Assembly (NCBI GenBank): GCA_030440445.1
Contig: CP098528.1
Location: 2,480,001 to 2,544,000, forward strand
Length of the DNA: 64,000 nt
Source of the DNA: Halomonas sp. KG2
GTDB taxonomy: Bacteria; Pseudomonadota; Gammaproteobacteria; Pseudomonadales; Halomonadaceae
Direction of reading: 5' to 3'
The position numbers and the translations under genes are program-made. This document shows positions 7,784-16,772 of this stretch, one piece after another (the stretch's first letter is position 1; each line of letters opens with the position of its first letter). The notes below the pieces were generated by a model. The model was given only the letters and a program-made list of their open reading frames with translations, was not told the DNA's origin and did no database searches.

Positions 7784-8551
7784 TCATGTCTCTGTTAGAA
7801 GCTCCTTCAGATTGGTGCGAACAATCGAAGCAAGTTCAGTCGGCTGCTTTTTACGCAAACGACTAATAGAATCTATTGCATAAGCTACATCGGACGGTAC
7901 TGATGGCCTACCAAATGACTCCGTAAAAGGGCCATCAGTTTCGGTTAGCATCCTCTCCATAGGTATTTCCATAATTATAGGAAGATTTCGCTCGCTTGCT
8001 AACATCGTTGAGTTAACTGAAAAATAGCAACCCAGCTTAACTGCTCGCTGCACTTCTTTTTTTGTGCCTGAGAACCAGTGAAGGACAACTTTTCCTTTTC
8101 CAGCAGGCAAGAACTCCTCCACATAGTCCAGAACCAATTTAGATGTTCTTATACTATGGATGGAAAGGATCTTGTCTCCTGCTTCCGCACATCGCTTTAA
8201 TACATGTCGAAAAACTCTCTTTTGAGCATCCATCGACTTGTAAAAACGTGGGCCTGCATCAAGGCCCACTTCACCAATGTATCGAGTTTCAGCGAGAAGA
8301 CTATCCCAAATCGCTATTTCAGCTTCGTGCTCAGCTACTAATTGAGGATGCAACCCTAGCGCTGCACGTACGTGCTTTGTCTTCTTTGCCAACTCATTAT
8401 TACGAGGCCAAGCTCGTGGTGTTGTTGTGACCGAAAGAGTGAATATCCCAGCTAATTCCGCTTGTAGAACGGCCTTCTCATGATCTGGATAAAGGTCAAG
8501 ATGGCAATGGAAGTCCACTAACCCCTTTTTAGCTATATTACTTTCAACCAT
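7784..8551 (-). CDS. qatD: QatD, TatD-family metal-dependent hydrolase
   Basis: A 255-residue TIM-barrel hydrolase. The metal motif HCH is in VDFHCHLDLY near residue 14. GEVGLD near 92, the SIHSIR histidine near 130, LHWFSG near 160 and ETDGPF near 205 match the TatD/YcfH active-site series. It is the last gene of a four-gene minus-strand unit; its ATG overlaps the qatC stop by one base (TAATG), implying coupling. TatD enzymes are 3'-5' deoxyribonucleases, and in Qat systems the TatD-like protein is required for anti-phage activity. The call rests on the QatA-B-C-D order rather than on this protein alone. Confidence 0.88.
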   Translation of the reverse strand: MVESNIAKKGLVDFHCHLDLYPDHEKAVLQAELAGIFTLSVTTTPRAWPRNNELAKKTKHVRAALGLHPQLVAEHEAEIAIWDSLLAETRYIGEVGLDAGPRFYKSMDAQKRVFRHVLKRCAEAGDKILSIHSIRTSKLVLDYVEEFLPAGKGKVVLHWFSGTKKEVQRAVKLGCYFSVNSTMLASERNLPIIMEIPMERMLTETDGPFTESFGRPSVPSDVAYAIDSISRLRKKQPTELASIVRTNLKELLTET

Positions 8552-9918
8552 TATTTCGGCCTAGTTTGTACACCAGAGATGAATTGGCTGACTTCTGCAA
8601 GTCCGCGGCGATAAACATTAGCAAGTTCATCTAAATTGTCTGCTTCATCAGCGAGCGAACCAGGTTTATGAATCAATAGATTTGCAAGTTGTGGCCGTTT
8701 TTTTAACCTCTCAATCGCGTACTGAAATGACCTAATCTGCACTCCCTCTGCTTTGCGGGTATCCAGCGCTTGCGCTTCCAAATCAAGTATAGTGTATTGA
8801 GTACCATCATTTTTAGGGCCAAACGCAGATTCCAATGAGGCTCGTCGAATTATACAAGGAAGACAATAGCCACAATGTTCAATTCCAAGACCCTGCCAAC
8901 GACCTTTCGTAGGAGAGGAGCACGACAATGAGTTCTCAGCTAGCTGTTTAAGTAAACTAGTGTTTTGACAGCATGAAGCCATTTCTCCCTTCGTTTTATC
9001 CCAATAAGGATTCCGTACCTCTCCATTTACATTCATTATTTTTAGAAAGTCATTCCAGCGAGACATGTAGTAAGGGTGAGTTGTTCGTGTACTGTTAGAG
9101 CCAAGTCGCAAAGGGTCTAAGGGTACGTTTAGTGCAATAAGCCCATTCTCAGGGACACGAAGTGTAAAGTGCCGTCCAAAACCTGTTCCTGCAAAAACTC
9201 CCAACGCAAAGAATAAAAAAGATCGTCCTCTTGTGCTGTCCTCCGAACTAACTCCTTTTATCAAATCCTGCTTAAAGGTCATCCCCACTCGTAAGCGATC
9301 AAAAGAAACCTTTTTGTAACGTTCATTCAGGCCTGAAACCAGTTTATTCTGAGCATCACTTGAAGCACCGTCGCCAGAATGGCTGATCAATAACGGTGTG
9401 CTCCCGTTTTCCAATAAATCAATCGCTCCAATCAGGCTATCAAGCCCCCCAGAAAATAGGCTTAGCGCATCAAAAGGATGAGAAAAAAGATCTGTTCCTT
9501 GCTGCTCTACAATAGACTGGAAACGAGATGGACGTTTTCTAAAACCAAACTCCCATCGGTCACCAGTCAAAAAGTCCAACATATTTTTTAGTACTGACGT
9601 AGCAGCACCCCATCTGTCCGGGTCACTCACTGGCACTACGAGGCGAATTTCCCGAGTCCAAGAATCTTGTGATTGTTGTTCGCGTGAAATTCGAGTATCA
9701 GCAGCATGAACATGTGCAGCCAAAACCAACAAATCCAGTCCTATTTCAGTGGGATAGATACCAAGTTTCGTCAGGCTTGATAAAGCGCTTCCGATACCGT
9801 GATCTAGCGATTTTTCTCCTGCAACGAATTGTAAGTAAGTTCTCTGCTCATCCCTTCCCACGGGAACATCTAACTTGTCATCTTCTCCGAACCGGCCTGC
9901 TAGTAATTGTCGTTTCAT
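8551..9918 (-). CDS. qatC: QatC, QueC-like PP-loop ATPase of the Qat defense system
   Basis: A 455-residue protein whose centre has the PP-loop nucleotide-binding signature FSGGLDSLIGAIDLL (about residue 155), as in the 7-deazaguanine enzyme QueC. A Cys cluster near the C-terminus (GIEHCGYCLPCIIRRAS) matches the zinc site of QueC. It is about twice the length of QueC (about 230), with an extra N-terminal domain and a long C-terminal extension, as in defense QatC proteins. The start overlaps the qatB stop by four bases (ATGA). Whether it acts on a queuosine-like precursor, a nucleotide or a protein terminus cannot be read from the sequence. Confidence 0.9.
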   Translation of the reverse strand: MKRQLLAGRFGEDDKLDVPVGRDEQRTYLQFVAGEKSLDHGIGSALSSLTKLGIYPTEIGLDLLVLAAHVHAADTRISREQQSQDSWTREIRLVVPVSDPDRWGAATSVLKNMLDFLTGDRWEFGFRKRPSRFQSIVEQQGTDLFSHPFDALSLFSGGLDSLIGAIDLLENGSTPLLISHSGDGASSDAQNKLVSGLNERYKKVSFDRLRVGMTFKQDLIKGVSSEDSTRGRSFLFFALGVFAGTGFGRHFTLRVPENGLIALNVPLDPLRLGSNSTRTTHPYYMSRWNDFLKIMNVNGEVRNPYWDKTKGEMASCCQNTSLLKQLAENSLSCSSPTKGRWQGLGIEHCGYCLPCIIRRASLESAFGPKNDGTQYTILDLEAQALDTRKAEGVQIRSFQYAIERLKKRPQLANLLIHKPGSLADEADNLDELANVYRRGLAEVSQFISGVQTRPK

Positions 9919-10781
9919 TGGTCAGCCTCCGCATCACCCAGAGACTGTAAAATCGAAAAAGCAGATTCGTATACAGAGTCAACAAAAGTCAAAACATGAT
10001 TCTGAGCCATGTTTGGCGCACTCTCCTGCGTTCTGATAAGTGCATCACTTACTGCTCCGCGAATAAAGTCGCGCAACTGCTTTTCAACTTGATGCGCGAC
10101 TCGTGCATTTGATGGCATTGTGACAACTTTAGTGCCAATATCATTGCAAATTCGTGCTTCGATCGCATGTGTGGCATAAAGCTCAAAAACCGTATCCATT
10201 TGCTCGGACGTAAAAGCATCTAGATCCGCTAGGCCTTCGCCAGCCAGGTCAATAATCGTCTCAATATATGCTTCACGTGCTATTCCTTCATCAACAGTGC
10301 CCGCCCCTGGACAAATGTGATCTGCCAAAGCAACGAAAACTTCTGATATCGGACGTCCAGCCATGGAGCCTAAATTGAGCTCCAGCAACGCCTCCCGCAT
10401 CCCCCTAGCATTAGCATCTGCTAGGAATCCAAGAAGTCGCGCTCCTGCTCCTCGTGAAGCCCCCATGCGCTGTGCAGCTTGACGAGCGCCTCCTGAGGAT
10501 GTGGAAACATACCGAGAAACCGCACGACCAAGACTGGCTCGATCATTACCACCAGATACTGCAAACCTCGTGAAGTTGCTACGAGCACCGGAAAAGCGCT
10601 GAGGATCTGCAGCCTTCGAAATTGGAGGTTTATCAGGAGGGGTAGGTGGATTAACTAAATCCGGTGCAGGTGGTCCGTTTTGATCTACGTCAGGCTCAGA
10701 TCCTGTTTCAGGATCACCCAACCAAGAAGGAATTAAAGGGGTACCACCCCCTGGTCCACCATATGCTGTTGAAGTACCCAT
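9915..10781 (-). CDS. qatB: QatB, Qat anti-phage system associated protein
   Basis: A 288-residue protein starting MGTSTAYGGPGGGTPLIPSWL, the Gly/Pro-rich opening typical of QatB, then a Pro-rich linker (about 25-60) and a helical domain with SGGARQAAQRMGASRGAGARL. The ATG at 10781 is chosen over a TTG one codon upstream; the qatA stop overlaps it by one base (TGATG) and AAGGAAG lies six bases before. The function of QatB is not known in detail; it is conserved between the ATPase and the QueC-like protein in all Qat operons. The Gly-rich N-terminus could be a substrate of QatC, but this is inference. Confidence 0.87.
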   Translation of the reverse strand: MGTSTAYGGPGGGTPLIPSWLGDPETGSEPDVDQNGPPAPDLVNPPTPPDKPPISKAADPQRFSGARSNFTRFAVSGGNDRASLGRAVSRYVSTSSGGARQAAQRMGASRGAGARLLGFLADANARGMREALLELNLGSMAGRPISEVFVALADHICPGAGTVDEGIAREAYIETIIDLAGEGLADLDAFTSEQMDTVFELYATHAIEARICNDIGTKVVTMPSNARVAHQVEKQLRDFIRGAVSDALIRTQESAPNMAQNHVLTFVDSVYESAFSILQSLGDAEADQ

Positions 10782-12724
10782 CAACGACTTCCTTTTGGTT
10801 GACTGAGCGCCCTCTCAGCCGCTGCTTTCAAGAATTTATTGTTAGTAACTTTACTCCAGTTACCTAACAGAGCTGTTAAACGTGCATTAGGCCCCTGGTC
10901 TTTGATTGCACCTTGCCATCCACCGACAACCCAGGGGCCACATTTATCCTTGGGTAACGATTCCAGAAAATCCAACAGAGGGCCCTGCAAGCCAGGCTGA
11001 GCTTTTACAAGTACAATAAGACCGTCAATACCTTCAGGCTTTGTACTGAATTCCCCAGCACTCACAATCCTGCCACGCACTGCCTCGAACACCTTATCTG
11101 CCTCAGGCTGGGCAAGCTGTTTAAGCTCTGCCTCAAAACCCTGTACAACCATCTTTCCACCAAAAAGCTTATCTACCACAGCAGACAAATGACCCAAAAC
11201 CGATACTGGACCGAAGTAATCCTTCTTATCCTTGGTCACGAAAAGATAAGGCCGGATATCGACTCCCGCTAAAGCTGGTTTTAAAAGTGCCCACTCTCTT
11301 ACTACCTCACTGGCTTTCCACTCAGCAAGCACTGCTGTTTCAGGCTGTGGCGATATTTCTTGAAAATCTTCTGCACCTTTATCATCAATGGGCTTCTCAT
11401 CTGTAGCCACAGTTTTTAAACTTTCTTCGAGTAATCCAAGGTCTTCACATTGGCCCTTTGGGTGAGTTGCAGAGACATAAGCAATCTGCTCGAACAGTTT
11501 GGGTATAAACCGTTCGGCTAGCATTAGCTTTGCTAGAATGGGAAGCTTGATATCCTCACCAAAGCCTCTGGCGATTGCCGTGCGCTCCCGCAACAGCAAC
11601 GTGTTGAGAAAGCGTTTTATTTGTCGCGGATTTCCCTTGGTTCCACTGGCGAGGATAGGACCAATCTGATCGCTTAGGATAAGAGCGTTGTTTGCTTTTT
11701 TAGCACTGTCACCCAACGCATTTCGAATGATTGCCCCATCCAATCCACTACTCACCCAAGGGCGCTTTAACTGCTCCCTGGCCGCGTCAATCAGTTTTGC
11801 ATAACCAGCGTCTGTTTCTCCAAGGTCGACGCCAACCAATAATAACGTCACGTAGATACGTGTTTCTGTTTCACCCAGAGCAGGGATGCGGATCGGTACC
11901 TGAATGAGCTTCTCTAGGTAATTACGAGCATAATCTCTCGGGCCAGTGCTATCCGGCAAATCAGGAAAGTGCTTGCGCACTGCGTATTCGATCATAGCTT
12001 CGTCAGCTGCGACAACAAACGCAGTCCGTGAGGTGAACACAAACAGCCTAATAGCCTCAAGGGTCTCAATGGCTGTATCGGGTAGACAGCGATCAAGATC
12101 ATCAACTAGGACAATAAGTTGCTTAATTCCTGCTTCCTTAAGCAGGTCATCAAAAGCTTTCCGAAACGCTTCTACCTCTTCAGGGACATTCTTTATCTCA
12201 CCGGGCTTTAAGACACCTTTAGTCTCTTCGATAGCTGTCAAAAGGTTCTCTTTTGTCGCTAGCTCTCCAGGAGCACCTACCATAGATTCGAGCGAGCCTA
12301 CTAGAGACTGGATTTGATCCTTCGATGGAATTCCGGTAAAAGTAGTAACTGCAAGACCGCCAGCCCGCTTTGCAAGTTTTAACCAATCAATACATTGGAA
12401 TACTTCTTTAACAGCACCTGCAGCTTTTGTTAATGCAGGACGCTTCTTAATTAACCCTGATACTATGCCTTCGATTAGTGCGATTTTGGCATCTTCAAAG
12501 CCCTGAAATCTCCAACCATTGAACTTGAGACACAATACTTCGTCATTACCATCTAGGCCTGACTCAACCATTTCTAGCACACTGGACTTACCAGCCCCCC
12601 AATCTCCATGGACGCCAATGGTTATAGGGTGATTAGGTCGCGATTGGAGCAATTCTATGATAGTACTAGCTATTGCTTCATTATTAAGAAGATCAACCTT
12701 TGTTTCGTTGTCAGTCAGGAGCAT
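10781..12724 (-). CDS. qatA: QatA, KAP-family P-loop NTPase of the Qat defense system
   Basis: A 647-residue KAP-type NTPase. Walker A is VHGDWGAGKSSVLEM (about residue 38) and Walker B is LIVLVDDLDRC (about 215); FNGWRFQG and NPRQIKRFLNTL are typical KAP family motifs. A segment near 115-130 is mildly hydrophobic and could be a membrane-contact region, as in many KAP proteins. I start at the ATG at 12724 because AGGGGA lies five bases upstream; an ATG six codons earlier is possible. It is the first gene of the qatABCD operon and presumably powers phage sensing or effector assembly. Confidence 0.9.
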   Translation of the reverse strand: MLLTDNETKVDLLNNEAIASTIIELLQSRPNHPITIGVHGDWGAGKSSVLEMVESGLDGNDEVLCLKFNGWRFQGFEDAKIALIEGIVSGLIKKRPALTKAAGAVKEVFQCIDWLKLAKRAGGLAVTTFTGIPSKDQIQSLVGSLESMVGAPGELATKENLLTAIEETKGVLKPGEIKNVPEEVEAFRKAFDDLLKEAGIKQLIVLVDDLDRCLPDTAIETLEAIRLFVFTSRTAFVVAADEAMIEYAVRKHFPDLPDSTGPRDYARNYLEKLIQVPIRIPALGETETRIYVTLLLVGVDLGETDAGYAKLIDAAREQLKRPWVSSGLDGAIIRNALGDSAKKANNALILSDQIGPILASGTKGNPRQIKRFLNTLLLRERTAIARGFGEDIKLPILAKLMLAERFIPKLFEQIAYVSATHPKGQCEDLGLLEESLKTVATDEKPIDDKGAEDFQEISPQPETAVLAEWKASEVVREWALLKPALAGVDIRPYLFVTKDKKDYFGPVSVLGHLSAVVDKLFGGKMVVQGFEAELKQLAQPEADKVFEAVRGRIVSAGEFSTKPEGIDGLIVLVKAQPGLQGPLLDFLESLPKDKCGPWVVGGWQGAIKDQGPNARLTALLGNWSKVTNNKFLKAAAERALSQPKGSR

Positions 12725-12742
12725 TTTTTCCCCTAAAATCAT

Positions 12743-13590
12743 ATTTAATTATTTTACTCTTCATGAGCTAACTACCTTCTACGTCGCCTTTCCTATCATA
12801 AACAGTTACAAACAAAATTCTCTATTTAGAAGGAACACCATTCTCTTAAACATACTTTTTGTTAAAGAAGGGATAGCCATGACAATCTTGGCAGATATTT
12901 TCCTAAAGTCCGCTTTGGGTCGAAAACAGTCATTCAATCACTTCCTTATAAAAGGTCACCTTCCCTGCTATCGCCTCTATGCATTCAATCGGCTGCTTGT
13001 AGCTTCAGGCGATACCTAGCGCTCACCCAGCGAAAAAAGTCACCGCATTGGCAGGGTCGGCGATTAGCGTAACATCAACATGCGCCTGCACGCGTTGGCT
13101 ATTAGGGTGAAGCTCAATACATGGAACATTTGGCATTAGATTATTCCCTGCGGCTTTTGTCGCTCTACTGCTTCGATCCTAGCAGTTAAATTATATTTAG
13201 CCCACTTTGAGCACTTAGGTTTTTAGTCGATAGTGGACACTTCATGACCTAGGTCATTCATCGCCTCTACGCTACCGTTTAATGCATCTTGGCTAGGGTG
13301 GTACTGCACCAAACTGAGCTGAATACTCTTGGCTTTCACAGTTAGTCTCGCTGCAGCGTTCCAGCCAGCTAAGGTTCCACAAATTTGCCAGCGCCATAGC
13401 TGCAGCATACATTGACGTGAGGACCGATAAACTAGCGCTGCTTGATACCGTCCTCGTTATCATGGAGCAGCCGGGTAATTTTTGAACAGTGCTCATAATC
13501 GCTTTAATGAGGGGCAGACGATGCGCGATGCGCTTTTGGCCAACGCGTACCTGCGACCTCCCTATTATTTAATGAAGGTTAGTCGACAAT
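12743..13590. other. Gene-poor junction with gene remnants
   Basis: No intact gene over about 850 bases. Its A+T-rich left part is the qatA promoter region. A 37-codon minus-strand frame at about 13026-13139 (MPNVPCIELHP..., ending FFAG) and a minus-strand stretch at 13223-13440 look like pieces of genes. In the latter, two frames would have to be joined to give a continuous ...AAARLTVKAKSIQLSLVQYHPS... product. I cannot assign a family. The junction separates the defense island from the sugar-metabolism genes on its right. Confidence 0.45.
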
Positions 13591-14430
13591 TCATCCCGTC
13601 ACCTGTTGATAGTCAATTCGAAGCAGCGCCCCAGAGGCGGGCGCTCTTGCTATTTCGCTTTTGGATAAACCAAGCCGTGCAGAGGTAACGTAGAGGTGTT
13701 GGCCCGTTACATCAAAGGCACAGCTGGTTGGGCGCGGGACGGGGAGCGCAATCGTACTGGCAATATACCCCTCTGGAGATATCCGGGCGATAGCAGCGCC
13801 ATCAAAAAGAACACTGAGTAGGCATCCCTCTCTATCCACCGTTAGCCCATCCGGTTTGCCTTGATGAGGGTTAATAAGGATCAGGGGGCGCCGATTTTTA
13901 ACCTCGCCGGATAAGGGGTCGTGATCATAGGCGTAGATGACACCCTTGCGGGAGTCAGTCACGTAGAGCGTGCTCCTATCACGGCTCCAGTCAATGCCAT
14001 TAATGAGCGTGAATCCCGAATCGACCGTGTACCACGCGCCATCAGGGTCAAGCCGATAGAGATAGCCCGAATCCTCTTTTAGCGCTTCATTCATCAGGCC
14101 CACCCACAGGCGACCGAACGGGTCGAGGGTAGCATCATTAAACCGATATCCTACTTTGCCATGCAGCGCGGTCGCTATTCTCTGCCGATCACCTGACCTA
14201 CTGACTCGCTCAACATGGCAACCGATGCCGACGATCCACTGGCCAGCCGATGTCTCCGCGACAAAGCCCAACGGGCTGGGCATCGCATAGACATCATTTT
14301 GGCCCGTTATTGGATCGAATAGATTGAGTGAGGCACCCAGGGCATCTACCCATAGCAGCCGATTAGTGGAAGCGCTCCAGACCGGCGACTCTCCCAGCAC
14401 GGCTTGACTGGCAAAGGCCACCTCGCTCAT
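13591..14430 (-). CDS. SMP-30/gluconolactonase/LRE family lactonase
   Basis: A 279-residue six-bladed beta-propeller. The metal-binding Glu is in LGESPVW near residue 13; RFNDATLDPFGRLWVG supplies the conserved Asn/Asp region, NGIDWSRD the second metal Asn, and KPDGLTVDREG the catalytic Asp. Such enzymes hydrolyse sugar-acid lactones (glucono-, galactono-, arabinono- or xylonolactone) in oxidative sugar pathways. Its ATG overlaps the stop of the upstream SDR gene by four bases, so the dehydrogenase could form the lactone that this enzyme opens; the particular sugar is not evident. No sugar-acid dehydratase or transporter gene is beside it, so the pathway may be incomplete here. Confidence 0.87.
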   Translation of the reverse strand: MSEVAFASQAVLGESPVWSASTNRLLWVDALGASLNLFDPITGQNDVYAMPSPLGFVAETSAGQWIVGIGCHVERVSRSGDRQRIATALHGKVGYRFNDATLDPFGRLWVGLMNEALKEDSGYLYRLDPDGAWYTVDSGFTLINGIDWSRDRSTLYVTDSRKGVIYAYDHDPLSGEVKNRRPLILINPHQGKPDGLTVDREGCLLSVLFDGAAIARISPEGYIASTIALPVPRPTSCAFDVTGQHLYVTSARLGLSKSEIARAPASGALLRIDYQQVTG

Positions 14431-15293
14431 GAACGGGGCTCTATGCTAGGAACAGCTATCAGTACCCAGTTCGCCGCTACCTCATCCGCTGTCGAGGCAC
14501 CAACTGCACGCAGATCACGCGGATAGTCAACTCCCTCTGCTTCCAGTGCTTTGGTGGCATGAAACTGACCGTTCGCGGCACGCAGTATCCAGCCACCCTC
14601 TGCGCATTGTGAAGAGGCAAGATATGCCACGCCTGGCGCAACATCAGAGGGGCGCAGTTCGTCTGGCTCCCCCTCGACTCCCCACATGCGTGTCTTGGCA
14701 ACGGGGGAAACCACATTGACGATAATCCCATCCTGTTGGCCTTCGGCAGTCAGCACATTCATGATTCCCACTACCGCCAGCTTGGCAGCTGCGTAGGAAG
14801 CAAGCCCGCTCTGAACATACTGCGGAAAGAGTGCCCGACAAGACGTAGTCATGACGATACGGCCATAGCCCGCTGTTTTCATCGCAGGCCAAGCTGCCTG
14901 TGCGAGCCAAAGCGGCGCCTTGGCGGCGACGGCCATCATGTGGTCGAAGGCGCTCTCCTCTATAGCGTCAATGTTGTTGTAGGCGACCCACCCTGCATTA
15001 TGAATCAGCGCATCCAATCGTCCGTTGGTCATCAGAACACTGCGTACGAGTGCATGGCAGCCTTCACGTGACCCAATATCCACCAAGACGGCTCTTGCAT
15101 CCAGACCTTCCAACCGGAGTTGCTCGGCGGCTTGCTCCGCCACCTGCGGATCGGTTCCATGCCCCGCAGAATTGGCACCATTATCCTGCAGCAGCACCGT
15201 TGCCCCAAGGCGTGCAACACACCGGGCATATGCTAAACCCAGCCCACGACCTGCTCCGGTAATCAGCACCACCTGCCCATCAAAGCGCACCAT
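14427..15293 (-). CDS. SDR family NAD(P)-dependent oxidoreductase
   Basis: A 288-residue classical-type short-chain dehydrogenase: TGAGRGLG (about 12-19) is the cofactor-binding glycine motif, HNAG (about 95) stabilises the sheet, TTSCRA carries the active-site Ser region and YAAAK (about 166-170) the catalytic Tyr/Lys. The acidic residue after strand 2 (LLQDNG) hints at NAD preference. It is somewhat longer than a typical 250-residue SDR, with an extra C-terminal part after WILRAANGQF, a layout seen in multifunctional-enzyme-type SDRs. It is coupled to the downstream lactonase gene and divergent from a LysR regulator. The substrate is unknown. Confidence 0.88.
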   Translation of the reverse strand: MVRFDGQVVLITGAGRGLGLAYARCVARLGATVLLQDNGANSAGHGTDPQVAEQAAEQLRLEGLDARAVLVDIGSREGCHALVRSVLMTNGRLDALIHNAGWVAYNNIDAIEESAFDHMMAVAAKAPLWLAQAAWPAMKTAGYGRIVMTTSCRALFPQYVQSGLASYAAAKLAVVGIMNVLTAEGQQDGIIVNVVSPVAKTRMWGVEGEPDELRPSDVAPGVAYLASSQCAEGGWILRAANGQFHATKALEAEGVDYPRDLRAVGASTADEVAANWVLIAVPSIEPRS

Positions 15294-15366
15294 TTCATAC
15301 TCCTTGCTTTCTGTGGATACGAGGCAAAAGTATGAAAGGGGAAATTCAATATATAAAATACTAATA

Positions 15367-15385
15367 ATATGATCTTTTGATATAT
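15367..15385. promoter_or_regulatory. Candidate LysR box
   Basis: ATATGATC (15367-15374) and GATATAT (15379-15385) form a near-palindrome of the T-N11-A kind in the AT-rich gap between the SDR gene and the divergent LysR gene. Binding is inferred from position only. Confidence 0.4.
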
Positions 15386-15454
15386 TTTTAATATTACGGC
15401 GCTAAATAAATAGCTGATCTGTTAAGTCACTAATGGCCTATTCGGAGTTGCAGC

Positions 15455-16345
15455 ATGACGAATGACACCAAAACGCGCATCACCTTACGCGCCATGGCGC
15501 AGTTTGTGGCAGTGGCGGAAGAGTTACACTTTCACCGAGCTGCTGCGCGCTTGAACATGTCGCAACCCCCGCTTACCAGTGCGATCCGCAAGCTGGAGGG
15601 CGATATCAATGTCACTCTTATAGAACGCGGAAAACGTGTGCTTGGCTTAACCCCTGCGGGCAGGCGATTCCTTGAGGAAGCCTACGAGACACTTCGACGA
15701 GCAGAGCAAGCGGTCACCGCGACGCAAGATGTTGCAGCAGGCAGATCAGGTTTAGTACGCCTAGGCTATGTGGGAAGTTCGCTTTATGGGCGACTGCCTG
15801 ATGTCATTCGTGAATTTCGGACAAATCATCCAGAAGTTCGTCTTGAGCTACGCGAGCTCACGACGGCCGCACAGGTTGATGCGTTACGCGACGAAACACT
15901 CGACCTGGGCGTTTTGATTCCACCGCTTGCCAAGGCTGACGATATCGAGCAAACACGCTTCGATAGTGACCACTTGTGCATGGCTATCCCGAAAGGTCAT
16001 CCTCTCTGTCGTCGGCCAACGCTGACGCTTGCTGACCTCTCTGACGAACCTTTCATTCTATGGCCAATGGTGGAGGGGCGTGGCTTTCACCTGCAGGTTA
16101 TCCGCCTTTGCGCCAATGCAGGCTTTGTTCCTAGAGTGGCGCAAGAGGCATATGGGATGCATGCGGTGCTGTCTCTGGTAGCCGTAGGAAGCGGCGTCTC
16201 CGTTGTTCCCGAAAGCATGAGTGGCTTTCAGGCAGACCGTATCAGCTATCGTTCGCTACCGGGTTCGGAAGCTCACTTCGATCTCGTGTTGGGTTACCGC
16301 CATTTATCTCCTGCAGCTGACGCCTTTATTCGTTCGACTCAATAA
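15455..16345 (+). CDS. LysR-family transcriptional regulator
   Basis: A 296-residue LysR protein. The N-terminal winged helix (residues 8-67) contains FVAVAEELHFHRAAARLNMSQ and PLTSAIRKLEG; an effector-binding domain follows with LRLGYVGSS-like LVRLGYVGSSLYGRLP and VPESMSG near the end. FHRAAARLNMSQPPLT resembles regulators of the CatR/CbnR/BenM-like branch. It is transcribed away from the SDR and lactonase genes, the classical arrangement for LysR control of the adjacent operon; the inducer is unknown. Confidence 0.9.
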   Translation: MTNDTKTRITLRAMAQFVAVAEELHFHRAAARLNMSQPPLTSAIRKLEGDINVTLIERGKRVLGLTPAGRRFLEEAYETLRRAEQAVTATQDVAAGRSGLVRLGYVGSSLYGRLPDVIREFRTNHPEVRLELRELTTAAQVDALRDETLDLGVLIPPLAKADDIEQTRFDSDHLCMAIPKGHPLCRRPTLTLADLSDEPFILWPMVEGRGFHLQVIRLCANAGFVPRVAQEAYGMHAVLSLVAVGSGVSVVPESMSGFQADRISYRSLPGSEAHFDLVLGYRHLSPAADAFIRSTQ

Positions 16346-16772
16346 AATACTTTCCCGCACAAAATGTTGACGGCATTGGATATCTGTAGCTAGCCCCCTT
16401 CTCGCCTGCGAACGAGTCTACACCGGCATCATCCACACCCGCGACTGGCTCACGCTAATGGAAATCAGACGCAGGCGATAACGAGAGGTGATGAGGGTGA
16501 GTGGGATGTAGAAGGCTATAATCAAAACCGACATTAGCGGTACTGGTAATGTTGGTCTTCGGCCAAGAGCAGTCTTACAGGAAAAAGCTATATAAGTAGC
16601 TAGGGGATTAAATTTTTAATGCTTTTTCGAGCGTTTTCAGACCTCATAGATACGACTAAAGCCCTCTTGCTGGTTATACTCGGCAAAGTAGAAAAAGCCA
16701 AAAGCCGATTAGATGGAGCTTTCTAATGTTTTCCATCTTGAGAGAACCACAACCCCGCTATAAAAAATTAAC
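16346..16772. other. Gap between two LysR genes
   Basis: No open frame above 60 codons. A short plus-strand stretch ending at about 16482 (…TRDWLTLMEIRRRR then stop) reads like the C-terminal tail of a lost gene, but I cannot name it. A GGCCAAGAGC motif at about 16561 also occurs at about 7713 near the recombinase pseudogene, perhaps a trace of shared mobile DNA. Confidence 0.4.

Noticed and set aside
12657..13019. Plus-strand frame over the start of qatA
   Set aside because: Overlaps qatA antisense and its promoter; no ribosome site and no domain.
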